DNA of 64,000 nt from Neobacillus drentensis NBRC 102427 (GTDB taxonomy: Bacteria; Bacillota; Bacilli; Bacillales; Cytobacillaceae), in assembly GCF_001591445.1 (NCBI RefSeq), contig NZ_BCUX01000019.1, forward strand, positions 1 to 64,000, written 5' to 3'. The notes under the pieces are model-generated. The model ran no database searches and was not told the DNA's origin. It saw only the letters and a list, made by a program, of their open reading frames with translations. Below are positions 17,156-25,451 of this stretch, one piece after another (positions within the stretch are counted from its first letter, which is position 1; each line of letters opens with the position of its first letter). The position numbers and the translations under genes are program-made.

Positions 17156-18415
17156 TTGGTTAAAGTAATTTTACAAATGTATCCGGTTCTTCCTGCAGAG
17201 AATGAGGCTGAACGCGAACGTCTTCGTCCGCTTGGCAGGAACGCAGATCTTTATAACGAGACATTGCATGGGATGGACGATATTGTCAAGGCCGCTGATG
17301 AACTCGGACTATGGGGCGTTGCCTCCATTGAGCACCACTTCTGGTCGGAGGGATACGAAGTAGGGCCGAATCCCGGGATCCTAAATGCTCACTGGGCCTC
17401 GATTACTAAGAACATCAATGTTGGTGCGCTCGGTTACGTAATGTCGACTCAGGACCCTCTAAAAGTGGCTGAAGAGACTGCTATCGTCGACCATCTGTCA
17501 CGGGGGCGGTACTTTGTTGGTGTCGCCCGGGGGTACCAGGCGAGATGGACCAATATCATCGGGCAGCACCTTGGGACCAAGGCCACCCTTTCCGATAATA
17601 GCGCCGACGATGAAGCCAATCGCCGTATCTTCGAGGAAGGGGTTGAACTGTTGCAGAAGGCATGGACTCAGGAAAGTGTCCGGCACAATGGTAAGACGTG
17701 GCAGATTCCCAATCCATATGAGGAGGGTGTGGAATGGCAGATGTCGCCCGTAACAGAAAAAATGGGGGCTCCCGGAGAGATTGAGAACGGTAAGGTCAAA
17801 CGAGTCAGCGTAGTTCCTTCACCGTATCAGAAGCCTCATCCGCAGGTCTTTATGGCTAGCAGTGCCAGCAGGGCGACGATCGAGTTCGGTGCCCGCAAGG
17901 GGTTTGTGCCCACCCATTTTTCCAGATTAGAGAAGGCGATCGAGAATGGAAAGGTCTACACTGAGGTTGCCCGCGCTTCCGGCCATTCAGTTGGCTATGG
18001 GGAACGGCAGGCACTCGTTCGCTGGATGGAGTTCGGTGAAACGATGGAGGATGCCCGTCAGCGCATGGTCAAATATGACCTAGACGTCTTCAAGGCCCTT
18101 ACACTACTCCTTCCACCGGGGACGACCCAGAGCAAGAATCTGGCGGACTTCTACCGCAACGGAACGGATGAGGAGTGGATTGACTTCACGCTCAAGACCG
18201 GGCTGTATTGCATCGGCACACTTGAGGATGTTAAGCAGCAGTTTGTTGAGCAGTGGAAGGCCTTTCCGGCTGAGTATTGCGTGATTGTCTGCCACTATGC
18301 ACAGCAGCCCAAAGAGCTTGTCATTGAGTATCTTGAAAAGTTTATGAAGCACATCAAGCCTGAGTTGGATAAAATAACGGCCGAAGCCTATGAAAATAAC
18401 AATATTACCATCTGA
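17156..18415 (+). CDS. luciferase-like (LLM) flavin-dependent monooxygenase
   Basis: Start TTG 17156 is preferred because AGGGGG lies nine bases upstream; 419 residues. The bacterial-luciferase TIM barrel is visible: 'LWGVASIEHHFW', 'VGALGYVMSTQDPLKVAEE', 'LSRGRYFVGVARGYQ', 'SASRATIEFGARKG'. LLM proteins use reduced flavin from a partner reductase to hydroxylate, desulfonate or perform Baeyer-Villiger oxidation. A flavin reductase is encoded about 550 bases downstream. Sampled lines of the gene are 55-57% G+C, against about 42% in the adjacent LysR genes, suggesting separate ancestry. Confidence 0.9.
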   Translation: MVKVILQMYPVLPAENEAERERLRPLGRNADLYNETLHGMDDIVKAADELGLWGVASIEHHFWSEGYEVGPNPGILNAHWASITKNINVGALGYVMSTQDPLKVAEETAIVDHLSRGRYFVGVARGYQARWTNIIGQHLGTKATLSDNSADDEANRRIFEEGVELLQKAWTQESVRHNGKTWQIPNPYEEGVEWQMSPVTEKMGAPGEIENGKVKRVSVVPSPYQKPHPQVFMASSASRATIEFGARKGFVPTHFSRLEKAIENGKVYTEVARASGHSVGYGERQALVRWMEFGETMEDARQRMVKYDLDVFKALTLLLPPGTTQSKNLADFYRNGTDEEWIDFTLKTGLYCIGTLEDVKQQFVEQWKAFPAEYCVIVCHYAQQPKELVIEYLEKFMKHIKPELDKITAEAYENNNITI

Positions 18416-18505
18416 TATTCCAAACTTAAAGATTACATCACTGTTTTTGCATAAGAGAAAGTGCCTACATTAAATTAATAGCGTTCCGGGGAAGGTAAGG
18501 AAGTT

Positions 18506-18540
18506 CAACCCCTCACTTGGTTCAAGCGAGGGGTTTTTAA
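18506..18540 (+). terminator. terminator after LLM gene
   Basis: AACCCCTC.CTTG pairs with CAAG.GAGGGGTT, followed by five T. Confidence 0.85.
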
Positions 18541-18676
18541 TCTCATTCTTTGGATAAAAATACTTTAAATTTCCCCGAAGTTCAATTGCCATCCCACACC
18601 TTTTCAATTAGGTTTGCTCAATAAGTTAAGCAAGTCTTCCTCAATTCACAAAAACACGCAATGAGGTGACAGAAAA

Positions 18677-18895
18677 ATGAGTATTGAAAGGTTTGTCATT
18701 GATTTTTTAGAGAAGCATCCCGGAGCTAGTGCTAAACAAATTATAACTGATTGCAATCAGTTCTATCAAACATCTCAGAGAAAAGAGGGAACGTTACATT
18801 CAATTGTTAGTAAAAAGCTTCGAGTTTTAAAGAAACATAACAAGGTCTATAATAAGTGCAATTCATGGTTTTTGCTTCATCGAAAGATTAATTAA
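18677..18895 (+). CDS. small winged-helix-like protein, unknown
   Basis: 72 residues, ATG 18677 with a good GAGGTGA site. The sequence pattern ('DFLEKHPGASAKQIITDC', 'SIVSKKLRVLKKHNKVYN', 'WFLLHRK') looks like a compact winged helix: helix, recognition helix, basic wing. It could be a small DNA-binding protein. It sits between the monooxygenase and its presumed reductase but is separated from the former by a terminator. I do not recognise a named family. Confidence 0.6.
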   Translation: MSIERFVIDFLEKHPGASAKQIITDCNQFYQTSQRKEGTLHSIVSKKLRVLKKHNKVYNKCNSWFLLHRKIN

Positions 18896-18969
18896 TTGTC
18901 CTTTTTAGTGAGGCGGTGTTAAAGGTCGGCCTATTATAATATCAAATGATTTGAAAAGGGGATGTCATC

Positions 18970-19470
18970 ATGACTAAAGAAGAAACTAAACAATTATTTA
19001 AAGAGGCTATGGGCAATTATCCGACTGGCGTTACGATCGTAACATCTACAGATATGGATGGTAACCCAGTAGGATTAACGGTTAACTCATTCGCGTCTGT
19101 ATCCTTGGATCCTCTTATGGTTCTTTGGTCAATTGACCATAAAGTATCAACCATTAAAACATTTACAGAACAGGGGAAATTTGCCGTTCATATTCTCGCT
19201 GGTGATCAACAAGAGCTTTGTAAGACTTTTGCAAACAAAAATGTAGACAGATTTAGCACATGCCATTGGGATTTTTCCGAGAATGAATTACCAATTATTG
19301 AAGGGGTATTTGCTGTACTTGAGTGTAAAACATTTAAGATAGTAGAAGCAGGAGATCATACCATCCTAATTGGTGAAGTGACAAACATCAAAATCGACGA
19401 AAAAGATCCTATGTTATATCATCGAAGACAGTTTGGCCCTATTCCAGCGATGTTTTATTCTCTTGTTTAA
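18970..19470 (+). CDS. flavin reductase, HpaC/FMN split-barrel type
   Basis: 166 residues, ATG 18970 with an AAGGGGATG site. The flavin reductase-like domain is clear: 'GNYPTGVTIVTS', 'VGLTVNSFASVSLDPLMVLWS', 'FAVHILAGDQQELC', 'LECKTFKIVEAGDHTILIGEV', 'YHRRQFG'. These enzymes reduce free FMN/FAD with NAD(P)H and supply two-component monooxygenases. The LLM enzyme upstream is the natural partner. Complete length for the family. Confidence 0.92.
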   Translation: MTKEETKQLFKEAMGNYPTGVTIVTSTDMDGNPVGLTVNSFASVSLDPLMVLWSIDHKVSTIKTFTEQGKFAVHILAGDQQELCKTFANKNVDRFSTCHWDFSENELPIIEGVFAVLECKTFKIVEAGDHTILIGEVTNIKIDEKDPMLYHRRQFGPIPAMFYSLV

Positions 19471-19529
19471 TAGGGAGCTGCAAAAAGATCTTGAACAAAT
19501 TTACCACGTATAAAAAAATATGAAACTTA

Positions 19530-19569
19530 AAAGTGTGCGGTACACCTAGTAACCGTACACTTTTTTTTA
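19530..19569 (+). terminator. terminator after flavin reductase gene
   Basis: AAAGTGTGCGGT pairs with ACCGTACACTTT (one G-T pair), then eight T. Confidence 0.85.
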
Positions 19570-19582
19570 TTAGTACATTACA

Positions 19583-19691
19583 GGTTCGGTTAAATGAATA
19601 GAACAAAGTTTAATGCAGCATCGAGTTGTCTTGTGATGATTTATATGAAATGGATATAAATAAGTAACGAAATATATATTTTACAAAATGT
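19583..19691 (+). pseudogene. remnant of ABC permease 3' end plus duplicated intergenic segment
   Basis: GGTTCGGTTAAATG... to ...TTTACAAAATG aligns along about 110 bases with 13405-13515, which is the last codons of the first ABC permease and its downstream spacer. Examples: AAGTTTAATGCAGCATCG against AAGTTTAATGAAGCATCG, and GATATAAATAAGTAACG against GATATAAATAAGTAATG. No open permease frame remains. It marks a lost third transporter copy or a segmental duplication. Confidence 0.8.
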
Positions 19692-19760
19692 CATAATATT
19701 AATAATATTGAGTCATTAGGACATTGAAATCTTAAATATGTTTAAAAAGGAGTAACAAAC

Positions 19761-20061
19761 ATGACTCAGGTAGAAAAAAACATTACAATACCACAAAAAC
19801 CTAACTTTACAAGTCCGCCGTTAATCGAAAAACAAACACCACGCTGCCCGCCAATAGTTGATATTAAAAGTGCGGATGAATTAATCCCGTATTTAGATGC
19901 AGTAGCTTAACGACCTTATAATCATGGCTTACATGCAGGGTGGGACTTAACATCCTATGTTTATGAGTATGGTGGGAGCAGATCCAAAGTATTGTAATAA
20001 CCCGCTCTGGAAGGTACCAAGTTCTCATGATTCATGTTCATGCGGAGGCCACCACATTTAA
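19761..20061 (+). pseudogene. interrupted gene of unknown function with Cys/His-rich tail
   Basis: ATG 19761 follows an AAAAAGGAG site and opens 'MTQVEKNITIPQKP'; the frame stops at TAA 19908 after 49 codons ('LIPYLDAVA'). Coding character resumes at once with 'RPYNHGLHAGWDLTSYVYEY', and after a shift near 19975 ends as 'WKVPSSHDSCSCGGHHI' at TAA 20061. An in-frame stop and a frameshift are the simplest reading, making a product of about 100 residues in the ancestor. I do not recognise the family; the tail could bind a metal. Confidence 0.6.
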
Positions 20062-20092
20062 ATAGACCTAAAGTAATAAAATAGTTTTTAAT

Positions 20093-20127
20093 AGGGTAGC
20101 TTCTAAAAGCAGCTACCCCATTTTATC
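20093..20127 (+). terminator. hairpin before FAD monooxygenase 1
   Basis: GGGTAGCT/AGCTACCC with a nine-base loop, then CATTTTAT. Confidence 0.65.
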
Positions 20128-20231
20128 TATTATGTACAGGGCTTTAGTAGTAAGACCATTCACTTTTAATTATCGTCGCCTTAAGCAATTAAAAAAAGAA
20201 ACTATCACCAAAAAATAAGGGGGAAATATTT

Positions 20232-21332
20232 ATGAAATCAAAATCTGAATTAAGAGTGGCTATAATTGGTGGAGGTATTGGTGGTGCTGCAGCTGCGGTT
20301 GCTTTACGGCGTGTAGGCATTCGTGCAGACCTTTATGAGCAAGCCCCAGTTATAAAAGAGGTTGGTGCAGGAGTTGGTATGCGACCAACATCGGTACACT
20401 TTTTCGAAGATTGGGGAATTTTTGAAGAATTAAAGAGAAAGAGTTTGCAGAGTAATATGATGCAAGTGGTAACAGCTGATGGGCATGTTTTAGTTAATGA
20501 AAAATGGCCGCTTTTAACTGATAACCTAGATGAAACATGGGCGAGATTAATTCATCGAGCAGACTTAATCGAGACTTTTCTAAATCAATTGCCACCCGAT
20601 TCGATCCATTTAAGTCACAGGTTGGAGAAGATAATCGATCATGGGAATTATGCTGAAGTTCATTTTGAGAACGGTCATTCGATTGAAGCAGATTTAGTTA
20701 TTGGAGCAGATGGTATTCGTTCTATGATTCGATCGCAGTTATTTAGTGATAAAGGGCCTATATATTCTGGAACACATGCTTACCGAGCGGTTGTGAATAA
20801 CAAAGAGGCATTTGATTTGGTTCCTGATGACGCATTTAAAGTTTTCGTTGATGGAAGTACCCAAATATATGTATTACCGCTACACCATAGAAAGGAAGTT
20901 TCATTTGATGTTACGTTACTATCAGAAGACTCATCATGGAGGCCAATTGTAGAGAAAAAAGATATTCTAAAACACTTAGTAAACTTTGACTCTAAAATCA
21001 TAAAGACGGCAGAAAGTGTCGAAGAGTACACTTGCCGAGCCATATATGATATCGATCCAATCGATCGTTGGCATTCAAATTGTATAACTCTGCTAGGCGA
21101 TGCGGCCCATGCCATGCAACATCATACAGGTCAGGGAGCAAATAGTGCTATCCAAGATGCAGGAGTCTTGGCTGAGACTTTACGTGATGCTGATTCGATT
21201 TCGGAAGCGTTACAAAACTATCAGGCAATCAGAAAACCAATAACCGATAGATATCAAGCATTATCTCGGATGGCACCAACACAAGATGCTGAACCTGCAT
21301 TTCTGGAAAAAGATCATTTGGAAAAAGCTTGA
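20232..21332 (+). CDS. FAD-dependent aromatic-type monooxygenase 1
   Basis: 366 residues, ATG 20232 with AAGGGGGAA. Group A flavoprotein monooxygenase: dinucleotide-binding GxGxxG in 'AIIGGGIGGAAAAVAL' (about 11-26), the DG motif in 'LVIGADGIRSMIRSQLF', and the FAD ribityl GD motif in 'LLGDAAHAMQHHTGQGAN'. Closest in layout to salicylate/3-hydroxybenzoate/6-hydroxynicotinate hydroxylases. Such enzymes use NAD(P)H and O2 directly. A paralogue of similar length lies at 33524-34627. Flanked by pseudogenes on both sides, it has its own start signals. Confidence 0.9.
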   Translation: MKSKSELRVAIIGGGIGGAAAAVALRRVGIRADLYEQAPVIKEVGAGVGMRPTSVHFFEDWGIFEELKRKSLQSNMMQVVTADGHVLVNEKWPLLTDNLDETWARLIHRADLIETFLNQLPPDSIHLSHRLEKIIDHGNYAEVHFENGHSIEADLVIGADGIRSMIRSQLFSDKGPIYSGTHAYRAVVNNKEAFDLVPDDAFKVFVDGSTQIYVLPLHHRKEVSFDVTLLSEDSSWRPIVEKKDILKHLVNFDSKIIKTAESVEEYTCRAIYDIDPIDRWHSNCITLLGDAAHAMQHHTGQGANSAIQDAGVLAETLRDADSISEALQNYQAIRKPITDRYQALSRMAPTQDAEPAFLEKDHLEKA

Positions 21333-21424
21333 ATTTGAAGATCTGAATGGATAAAATAATCAGCCTAATTATTTCATAGCTTGCAACAAATGTTACATTA
21401 TTTATCAGTAAAGAAGGGGGAATT

Positions 21425-22010
21425 ATGGTTTCTTTGCTTACACAAGCAATTGTATTTTTCGTCATCATCATTGGTACGGTAAAAATCTATCATATAGTCT
21501 TTACCGTACGCAAAGAACTTTCCTGTACAACTGCTATGATGGCCGCCATGATGCTGGGGTCTATGGAGGTCTATTAACCGGCACTGTTCTGGCTGTTAAT
21601 CTTAGCTTTTCTATCATTACAATCGTGCGATGATGATTGGGATCGGTATAGGGATTATTATTGGATTACCATTTAATCCTTTGACTATTCTGGAAGGTAT
21701 GATGGCAGGGGTTTTGGGAGGGGTGATGGGAGCAATGTTGGGTGAAATGTTAAAACCCAATTTCGTTGTTATCTTAATTTTAATCGCTCTCTTTTTATTT
21801 TCTATTAGCCTACTTAGTAAAGTTATTAAACAAGAAACTGGCAGCTTAAAACAAATGGAGTCTAATGGAGGGCGAATTAAAAGCCTATCCATTCTAATTG
21901 CCTTTGTCACTGTAGCTTTGTGTTCAATTATTATGGTGGGTTCATTCTATAAGCCACAACCAAACCAAAATAATACCAATCAAAATGCTTCAGAACATCA
22001 TCATCATTAA
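21425..22010 (+). pseudogene. frameshifted small membrane protein with His-rich C-terminus
   Basis: ATG 21425 has a strong GAAGGGGG site and encodes a first helix ('TQAIVFFVIIIGTVKIYHIV'). The frame breaks near 21563 and again near 21628. Between them 'LLTGTVLAVNLSFSIITI' is readable in another frame. The last 126 codons (21630-22010) encode a glycine-rich helix pair ('GIIIGLPFNPL', 'GVLGGVMGAMLGEML'), two more helices and a tail ending 'EHHHH'. Two indels make a full-length product impossible as sequenced. Family not recognised; the His tail suggests metal contact. Confidence 0.6.
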
Positions 22011-22091
22011 GAAATATAGCAATAGGTAAATATGAATATATGAAACTTGTAAATCTAATTTTCAATTTATTCAGAAGAATTAGAAAGGTGT

Positions 22092-22130
22092 TTGACTTTG
22101 GTATAACAATATTATAGTATTTTGTTATCA
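22092..22130 (+). promoter_or_regulatory. promoter with putative GntR operator, ABC operon 2
   Basis: TTGACT (22092-22097), 17-base spacer and TAGTAT form a sigma-A-type promoter. Between and over the boxes lies GGTATAACAATATTATA, with ATAACAA (22103) and TTGTTAT (22122) as an inverted repeat. The same element occurs at 25.24 kb and, reversed, at 39.16 kb beside the gntR gene. Confidence 0.65.
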
Positions 22131-22206
22131 ACTTAGAGACTGCACGCTTTTTTTGAAGAAAGCGATTACACAGGGAAAAAATGGCATTCAAAGATGGATG
22201 GGAGGA

Positions 22207-23034
22207 ATGACGTTGACTACTTATGCTTTAAATAGCAATGTTCTAGAAAAAACGTTGTCAGTACGGGAACCAATTATTGAAGTACGTAATCTAGACCAAA
22301 GATTTAAAACTACTTCCGGCAGCACCGTTGTGGCTCTTGATAATGTTAATGTCAGTATCGGTGATACCGAATTTCTGGCTGTTCTCGGACCTAGTGGCTG
22401 TGGTAAAAGTACATTGATGCAGATTATGGCGGGATTGGTTAAACAGACATCAGGACAAGTTCAATTAAAGGGGAAGAATGTGAAAGGTCCGAACCGTGAT
22501 ATTGGCATCGTGTTTCAACGACCGGCGCTATTTCCATGGAGATTGGTAGTAGATAATGTCATGTTGAGCGCTGAAGTACTAGGGATGGAAAGGTCTCAAG
22601 CAAAGGTCCGTGCACAAGAATTACTTGAATTAGTGGGATTGGGTGATTCAGGAAAACTATATCCGTATGAATTATCTGGCGGGATGCAGCAACGTGTTAG
22701 TATCGCTCGGGCTCTCATGCACGACCCTGAGATTCTATTTATGGATGAACCGTTTGGCGCTTTGGATGCTTTAACACGAGAAACCATGGGATTAGAGCTC
22801 TTGCGTATTTGGGAGATGAAACGCAAAACAGTTGTGTTCATAACTCATAGTGTGACTGAGGCCCTTTTCTTGGCAGATCGTGTGTTAGTGATGTCAGCTC
22901 GCCCAGGAAGAGTAGCAGAAGACTTCAAAGTTAATCTTCCCCGTCCTCGAGATCTTGACGTCATGTCAACGCCGGGATTCAGCGAGGCTGCCGGTCATCT
23001 TCGTCATTTACTTGGCGCAACAATTGGGGAATAA
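22207..23034 (+). CDS. ABC transporter ATP-binding protein 2 (SsuB/TauB type)
   Basis: About 275 residues; ATG 22207 and TTG 22213 are both possible, the TTG having better spacing from GGGAGG. Walker A 'GPSGCGKST', 'GIVFQRPALFPWRLV', signature 'LSGGMQQRVSIARAL', Walker B 'ILFMDEPFGALD' and 'VFITHSVTEALFLADR' are intact. First gene of an ATPase-permease-SBP operon, a different order from the first importer, so the two are unlikely to be a simple recent duplication. Confidence 0.92.
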   Translation: MTLTTYALNSNVLEKTLSVREPIIEVRNLDQRFKTTSGSTVVALDNVNVSIGDTEFLAVLGPSGCGKSTLMQIMAGLVKQTSGQVQLKGKNVKGPNRDIGIVFQRPALFPWRLVVDNVMLSAEVLGMERSQAKVRAQELLELVGLGDSGKLYPYELSGGMQQRVSIARALMHDPEILFMDEPFGALDALTRETMGLELLRIWEMKRKTVVFITHSVTEALFLADRVLVMSARPGRVAEDFKVNLPRPRDLDVMSTPGFSEAAGHLRHLLGATIGE

Positions 23035-23059
23035 CATGAAAATGAAAGGAGAGATACCA

Positions 23060-23893
23060 TTGGAAAAACCCTTAGTAGTAACTACTCAGAAAAAATCTAC
23101 TGATATGAAATTGCGTCGTATGCGTCCTGATTATTTTTTGATTCCTGCTGTCTTTGTTGCATTTATCGTTGTATGGGACTTGTTTATTACGTTCTTTGAC
23201 ATACGGTCAGTGATTCTTCCAAGACCGCTAGCCGTGTGGCAAAATTTTATAAGTGGTTTAAACCCAGAAAGTCCTCTAAATTATTATGCTCACATCCTTA
23301 GTACACTTTATGAAGTTCTTTCTGGATACGTCATTGGTGCAATTGTTGGAATCATCCTGGCTTTAATGTTATCTCAAATTCCACTACTTGAACGTGTATT
23401 TAAACCGTTTATTGTGGCATTTCAAAGTATTCCTAAAATTGCAATTGCGCCTCTAATTATCATTTGGTTTGGTTTTGGGGCAGGTTCAAAAATTGCTCTT
23501 GTTATATTAATTGTCTTTTTCCCAGTACTAGTAAACGGTTTAAGCGGTTTCAAATCTGTGGAACCAGAGCGTTTGGCGGTCATGCGTTCGCTTGGTGCTT
23601 CACAATGGAAAATTTTTAGCAAACTGGTATTGCCAGGGTCGCTGCCATTCTTGTTTGCAGGTCTTGAAGTTGCGTTAGTTCAAGCAATGACAGCAGCCAT
23701 TGTTGCAGAATTTCTTGCTGGCCGACAAGGGCTGGGCGTTCTCATTATTCAAATGGAACAAGTGTTGAATACTGGCGGCATTTTCGGTGTACTAACTGTT
23801 CTTGCTATCCTTGGCTGGCTTTTAACCATGATCCTGAACCTTATACGTAAAAAGTTAGTGTTCTGGTCTGATGCAGAGCGAAGCAGGAAATAA
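23060..23893 (+). CDS. ABC transporter permease 2 (SsuC/TauC type)
   Basis: 277 residues from TTG 23060 behind AAAGGAGAG; ATG 23036 is an alternative 8 codons upstream. Six hydrophobic helices and the permease loop 'RSLGASQWKIFSKLVLPGS' near residue 190, followed by 'LEVALVQAMTAAIVAEFLAG', are characteristic of BPD_transp_1 permeases of the sulfonate/nitrate group. Works with the flanking ATPase and binding protein. Confidence 0.9.
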   Translation: MEKPLVVTTQKKSTDMKLRRMRPDYFLIPAVFVAFIVVWDLFITFFDIRSVILPRPLAVWQNFISGLNPESPLNYYAHILSTLYEVLSGYVIGAIVGIILALMLSQIPLLERVFKPFIVAFQSIPKIAIAPLIIIWFGFGAGSKIALVILIVFFPVLVNGLSGFKSVEPERLAVMRSLGASQWKIFSKLVLPGSLPFLFAGLEVALVQAMTAAIVAEFLAGRQGLGVLIIQMEQVLNTGGIFGVLTVLAILGWLLTMILNLIRKKLVFWSDAERSRK

Positions 23894-23965
23894 GCGAGAC
23901 AAAAAACTTTGCTGTAGTTAAAAAAAGGGAATCTATATATTAATGAAGGAAAAGGGGCAGTTGTT

Positions 23966-25096
23966 ATGACGAAAATTCCGAATTTTAAAAAAACATTTAT
24001 ATTTACCTTGTTGCTAGCTGTGTTACTAGTCTTTAGTGGATGTTCTGAAAGTAGTAATGGTTCTTCTAGCAATGGATCATCAGATAAAAAATCAGGATCT
24101 GAAAGTAAGTCGAAAGATAAAGTTACTGTAGCTATTCCGTTTGTTCCGGGAGCACCGAGTGGAGCATATTTGTGGCTTGGTGAAGGATTAGGTTTTTTTA
24201 AAGAAGAAGGATTAGATGTGGAAATTGTCGCATTAGCTGGAAAACCGGCGGAGGCGATTGGACTTGTTGTTGCAGGCAAGGCTGATATCGCCATTTCTCA
24301 ACCTGATGCGCTTGTTTTTCCTATGGCACAGGGAAATGATCAAGGCCTAAGTTATATTTTCACCCCTTATCAAAAACCGGTGTTTGGTATTGCTGTACCA
24401 AAATCCAGTGATATTTCGTCTCCAAAACAACTTGAAAAGAAAACAGTTGCCATGACCGCGTTGGGTGCACCATTTGAAACTTTCTTGAAGGCAAATGTAA
24501 AGGCAGATGGAGGGGATCCTTCAATGATTGATTCTGTTACGATAGGCAGTGGTGTCGCAGCAATGGAAGCGTTAGGGAAAGGGGATATTGATGCTTATGT
24601 AGGAAATCAAGCTGACATAGCTATTGCCTCGCTTGTGACTGATAAAGAGACAAAAATTTTACCTTTCCCTTCGGAAATTCAAGAAGGCTTTGCAGCAGGA
24701 TTTGTTATGCGAAAGGATACTGATGGGGCGAAAAAAGATGCGATTGCTCGATATATTCGTGCTGTTTTAAAATCAGCGATTTTCGCTCAAGAAAATCCCG
24801 TTAAAGCAGTTGCTGTAAACTGGGAGATGTATCCTGCATCTAAGCCAACCGATAAATCGGAAGAGCAGGCTACAAAGGAAGCTAAAGTTTCGTTAGGTGT
24901 AACAGTAAGTAATTTCAGTCCAGCGTCTGATGGCAAATGGGGCTATATTTCGGAAGAACGCTGGAAGAAATTTGTTGCTAATAATGGTTTGACAGCTAAA
25001 ATTCCAGACGTGACAAAACTTTTTGATTACTCACTTCTCGATGAGATCAACAAATTTGATGAAGCAGAAGTTAGAAAACAGGCAAAAAATAATTAA
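23966..25096 (+). CDS. ABC transporter substrate-binding lipoprotein 2
   Basis: 376 residues, ATG 23966 with AAAAGGGGC. Lipobox LVFSGC, then a Ser/Gly/Lys linker. NMT1/THI5-like fold: 'GAPSGAYLWLGEGLGFFKEEGLDVEIVAL' (cited in part), 'VAGKADIAISQPDAL', 'LEKKTVAMTALGAPFETFLKANV'. A longer C-terminal part (about 330-376) distinguishes it from binding protein 1. Ligand unknown. Ends the operon at a strong terminator. Confidence 0.9.
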   Translation: MTKIPNFKKTFIFTLLLAVLLVFSGCSESSNGSSSNGSSDKKSGSESKSKDKVTVAIPFVPGAPSGAYLWLGEGLGFFKEEGLDVEIVALAGKPAEAIGLVVAGKADIAISQPDALVFPMAQGNDQGLSYIFTPYQKPVFGIAVPKSSDISSPKQLEKKTVAMTALGAPFETFLKANVKADGGDPSMIDSVTIGSGVAAMEALGKGDIDAYVGNQADIAIASLVTDKETKILPFPSEIQEGFAAGFVMRKDTDGAKKDAIARYIRAVLKSAIFAQENPVKAVAVNWEMYPASKPTDKSEEQATKEAKVSLGVTVSNFSPASDGKWGYISEERWKKFVANNGLTAKIPDVTKLFDYSLLDEINKFDEAEVRKQAKNN

Positions 25097-25134
25097 TCAT
25101 AACATGAACAGAGGATATTTTCTGCATTAAATGC

Positions 25135-25184
25135 AGAGCTGTCACAAAGTCCTCACAACTGGCTTTGTGGGCAGCTCTTTTTTT
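25135..25184 (+). terminator. terminator of ABC operon 2
   Basis: AGAGCTG.CACAAAG pairs with CTTTGTG.CAGCTCT, followed by seven T. Confidence 0.92.
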
Positions 25185-25229
25185 CATCTATAATATTAAT
25201 ATTATATTTATTTAGAAAAATAAGAAATG

Positions 25230-25270
25230 TTTGACTTTGGTATAACAATATTATAATATAAAACTATCAA
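25230..25270 (+). promoter_or_regulatory. promoter with putative GntR operator, enzyme operon
   Basis: TTGACTTTGGTATAACAATA is identical to the element at 22092, then TTATAATAT supplies the -10 region and CTATCAAC ends the shared block. Similar sequence continues to about 25320 (AAGCGATTACA), matching the leader before 22153. It lies about 200 bases before a roughly 10-kb run of co-directional genes; I see nothing else in 25271-25440. Confidence 0.65.
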
Positions 25271-25451
25271 CAAAGAGATCGCCTCACTGCTTTTATCCGA
25301 AGAGTAAGCGATTACATTGGGAAATGCTTAGTTGATTTATTTTTTTCCATCACTAAACCAACCGGTCTGTTTAGACGATTCTCTATTTAACCAAGTCAGC
25401 GTCTTCCACATCTAACTGATGAGGAACTATTAAATGATAGGGGGTTTTACA

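Noticed and set aside
17498..17753. Open frames on both strands inside the LLM gene
   Set aside because: High G+C reduces stop codons there; the LLM frame has clear family motifs, so these are shadows.
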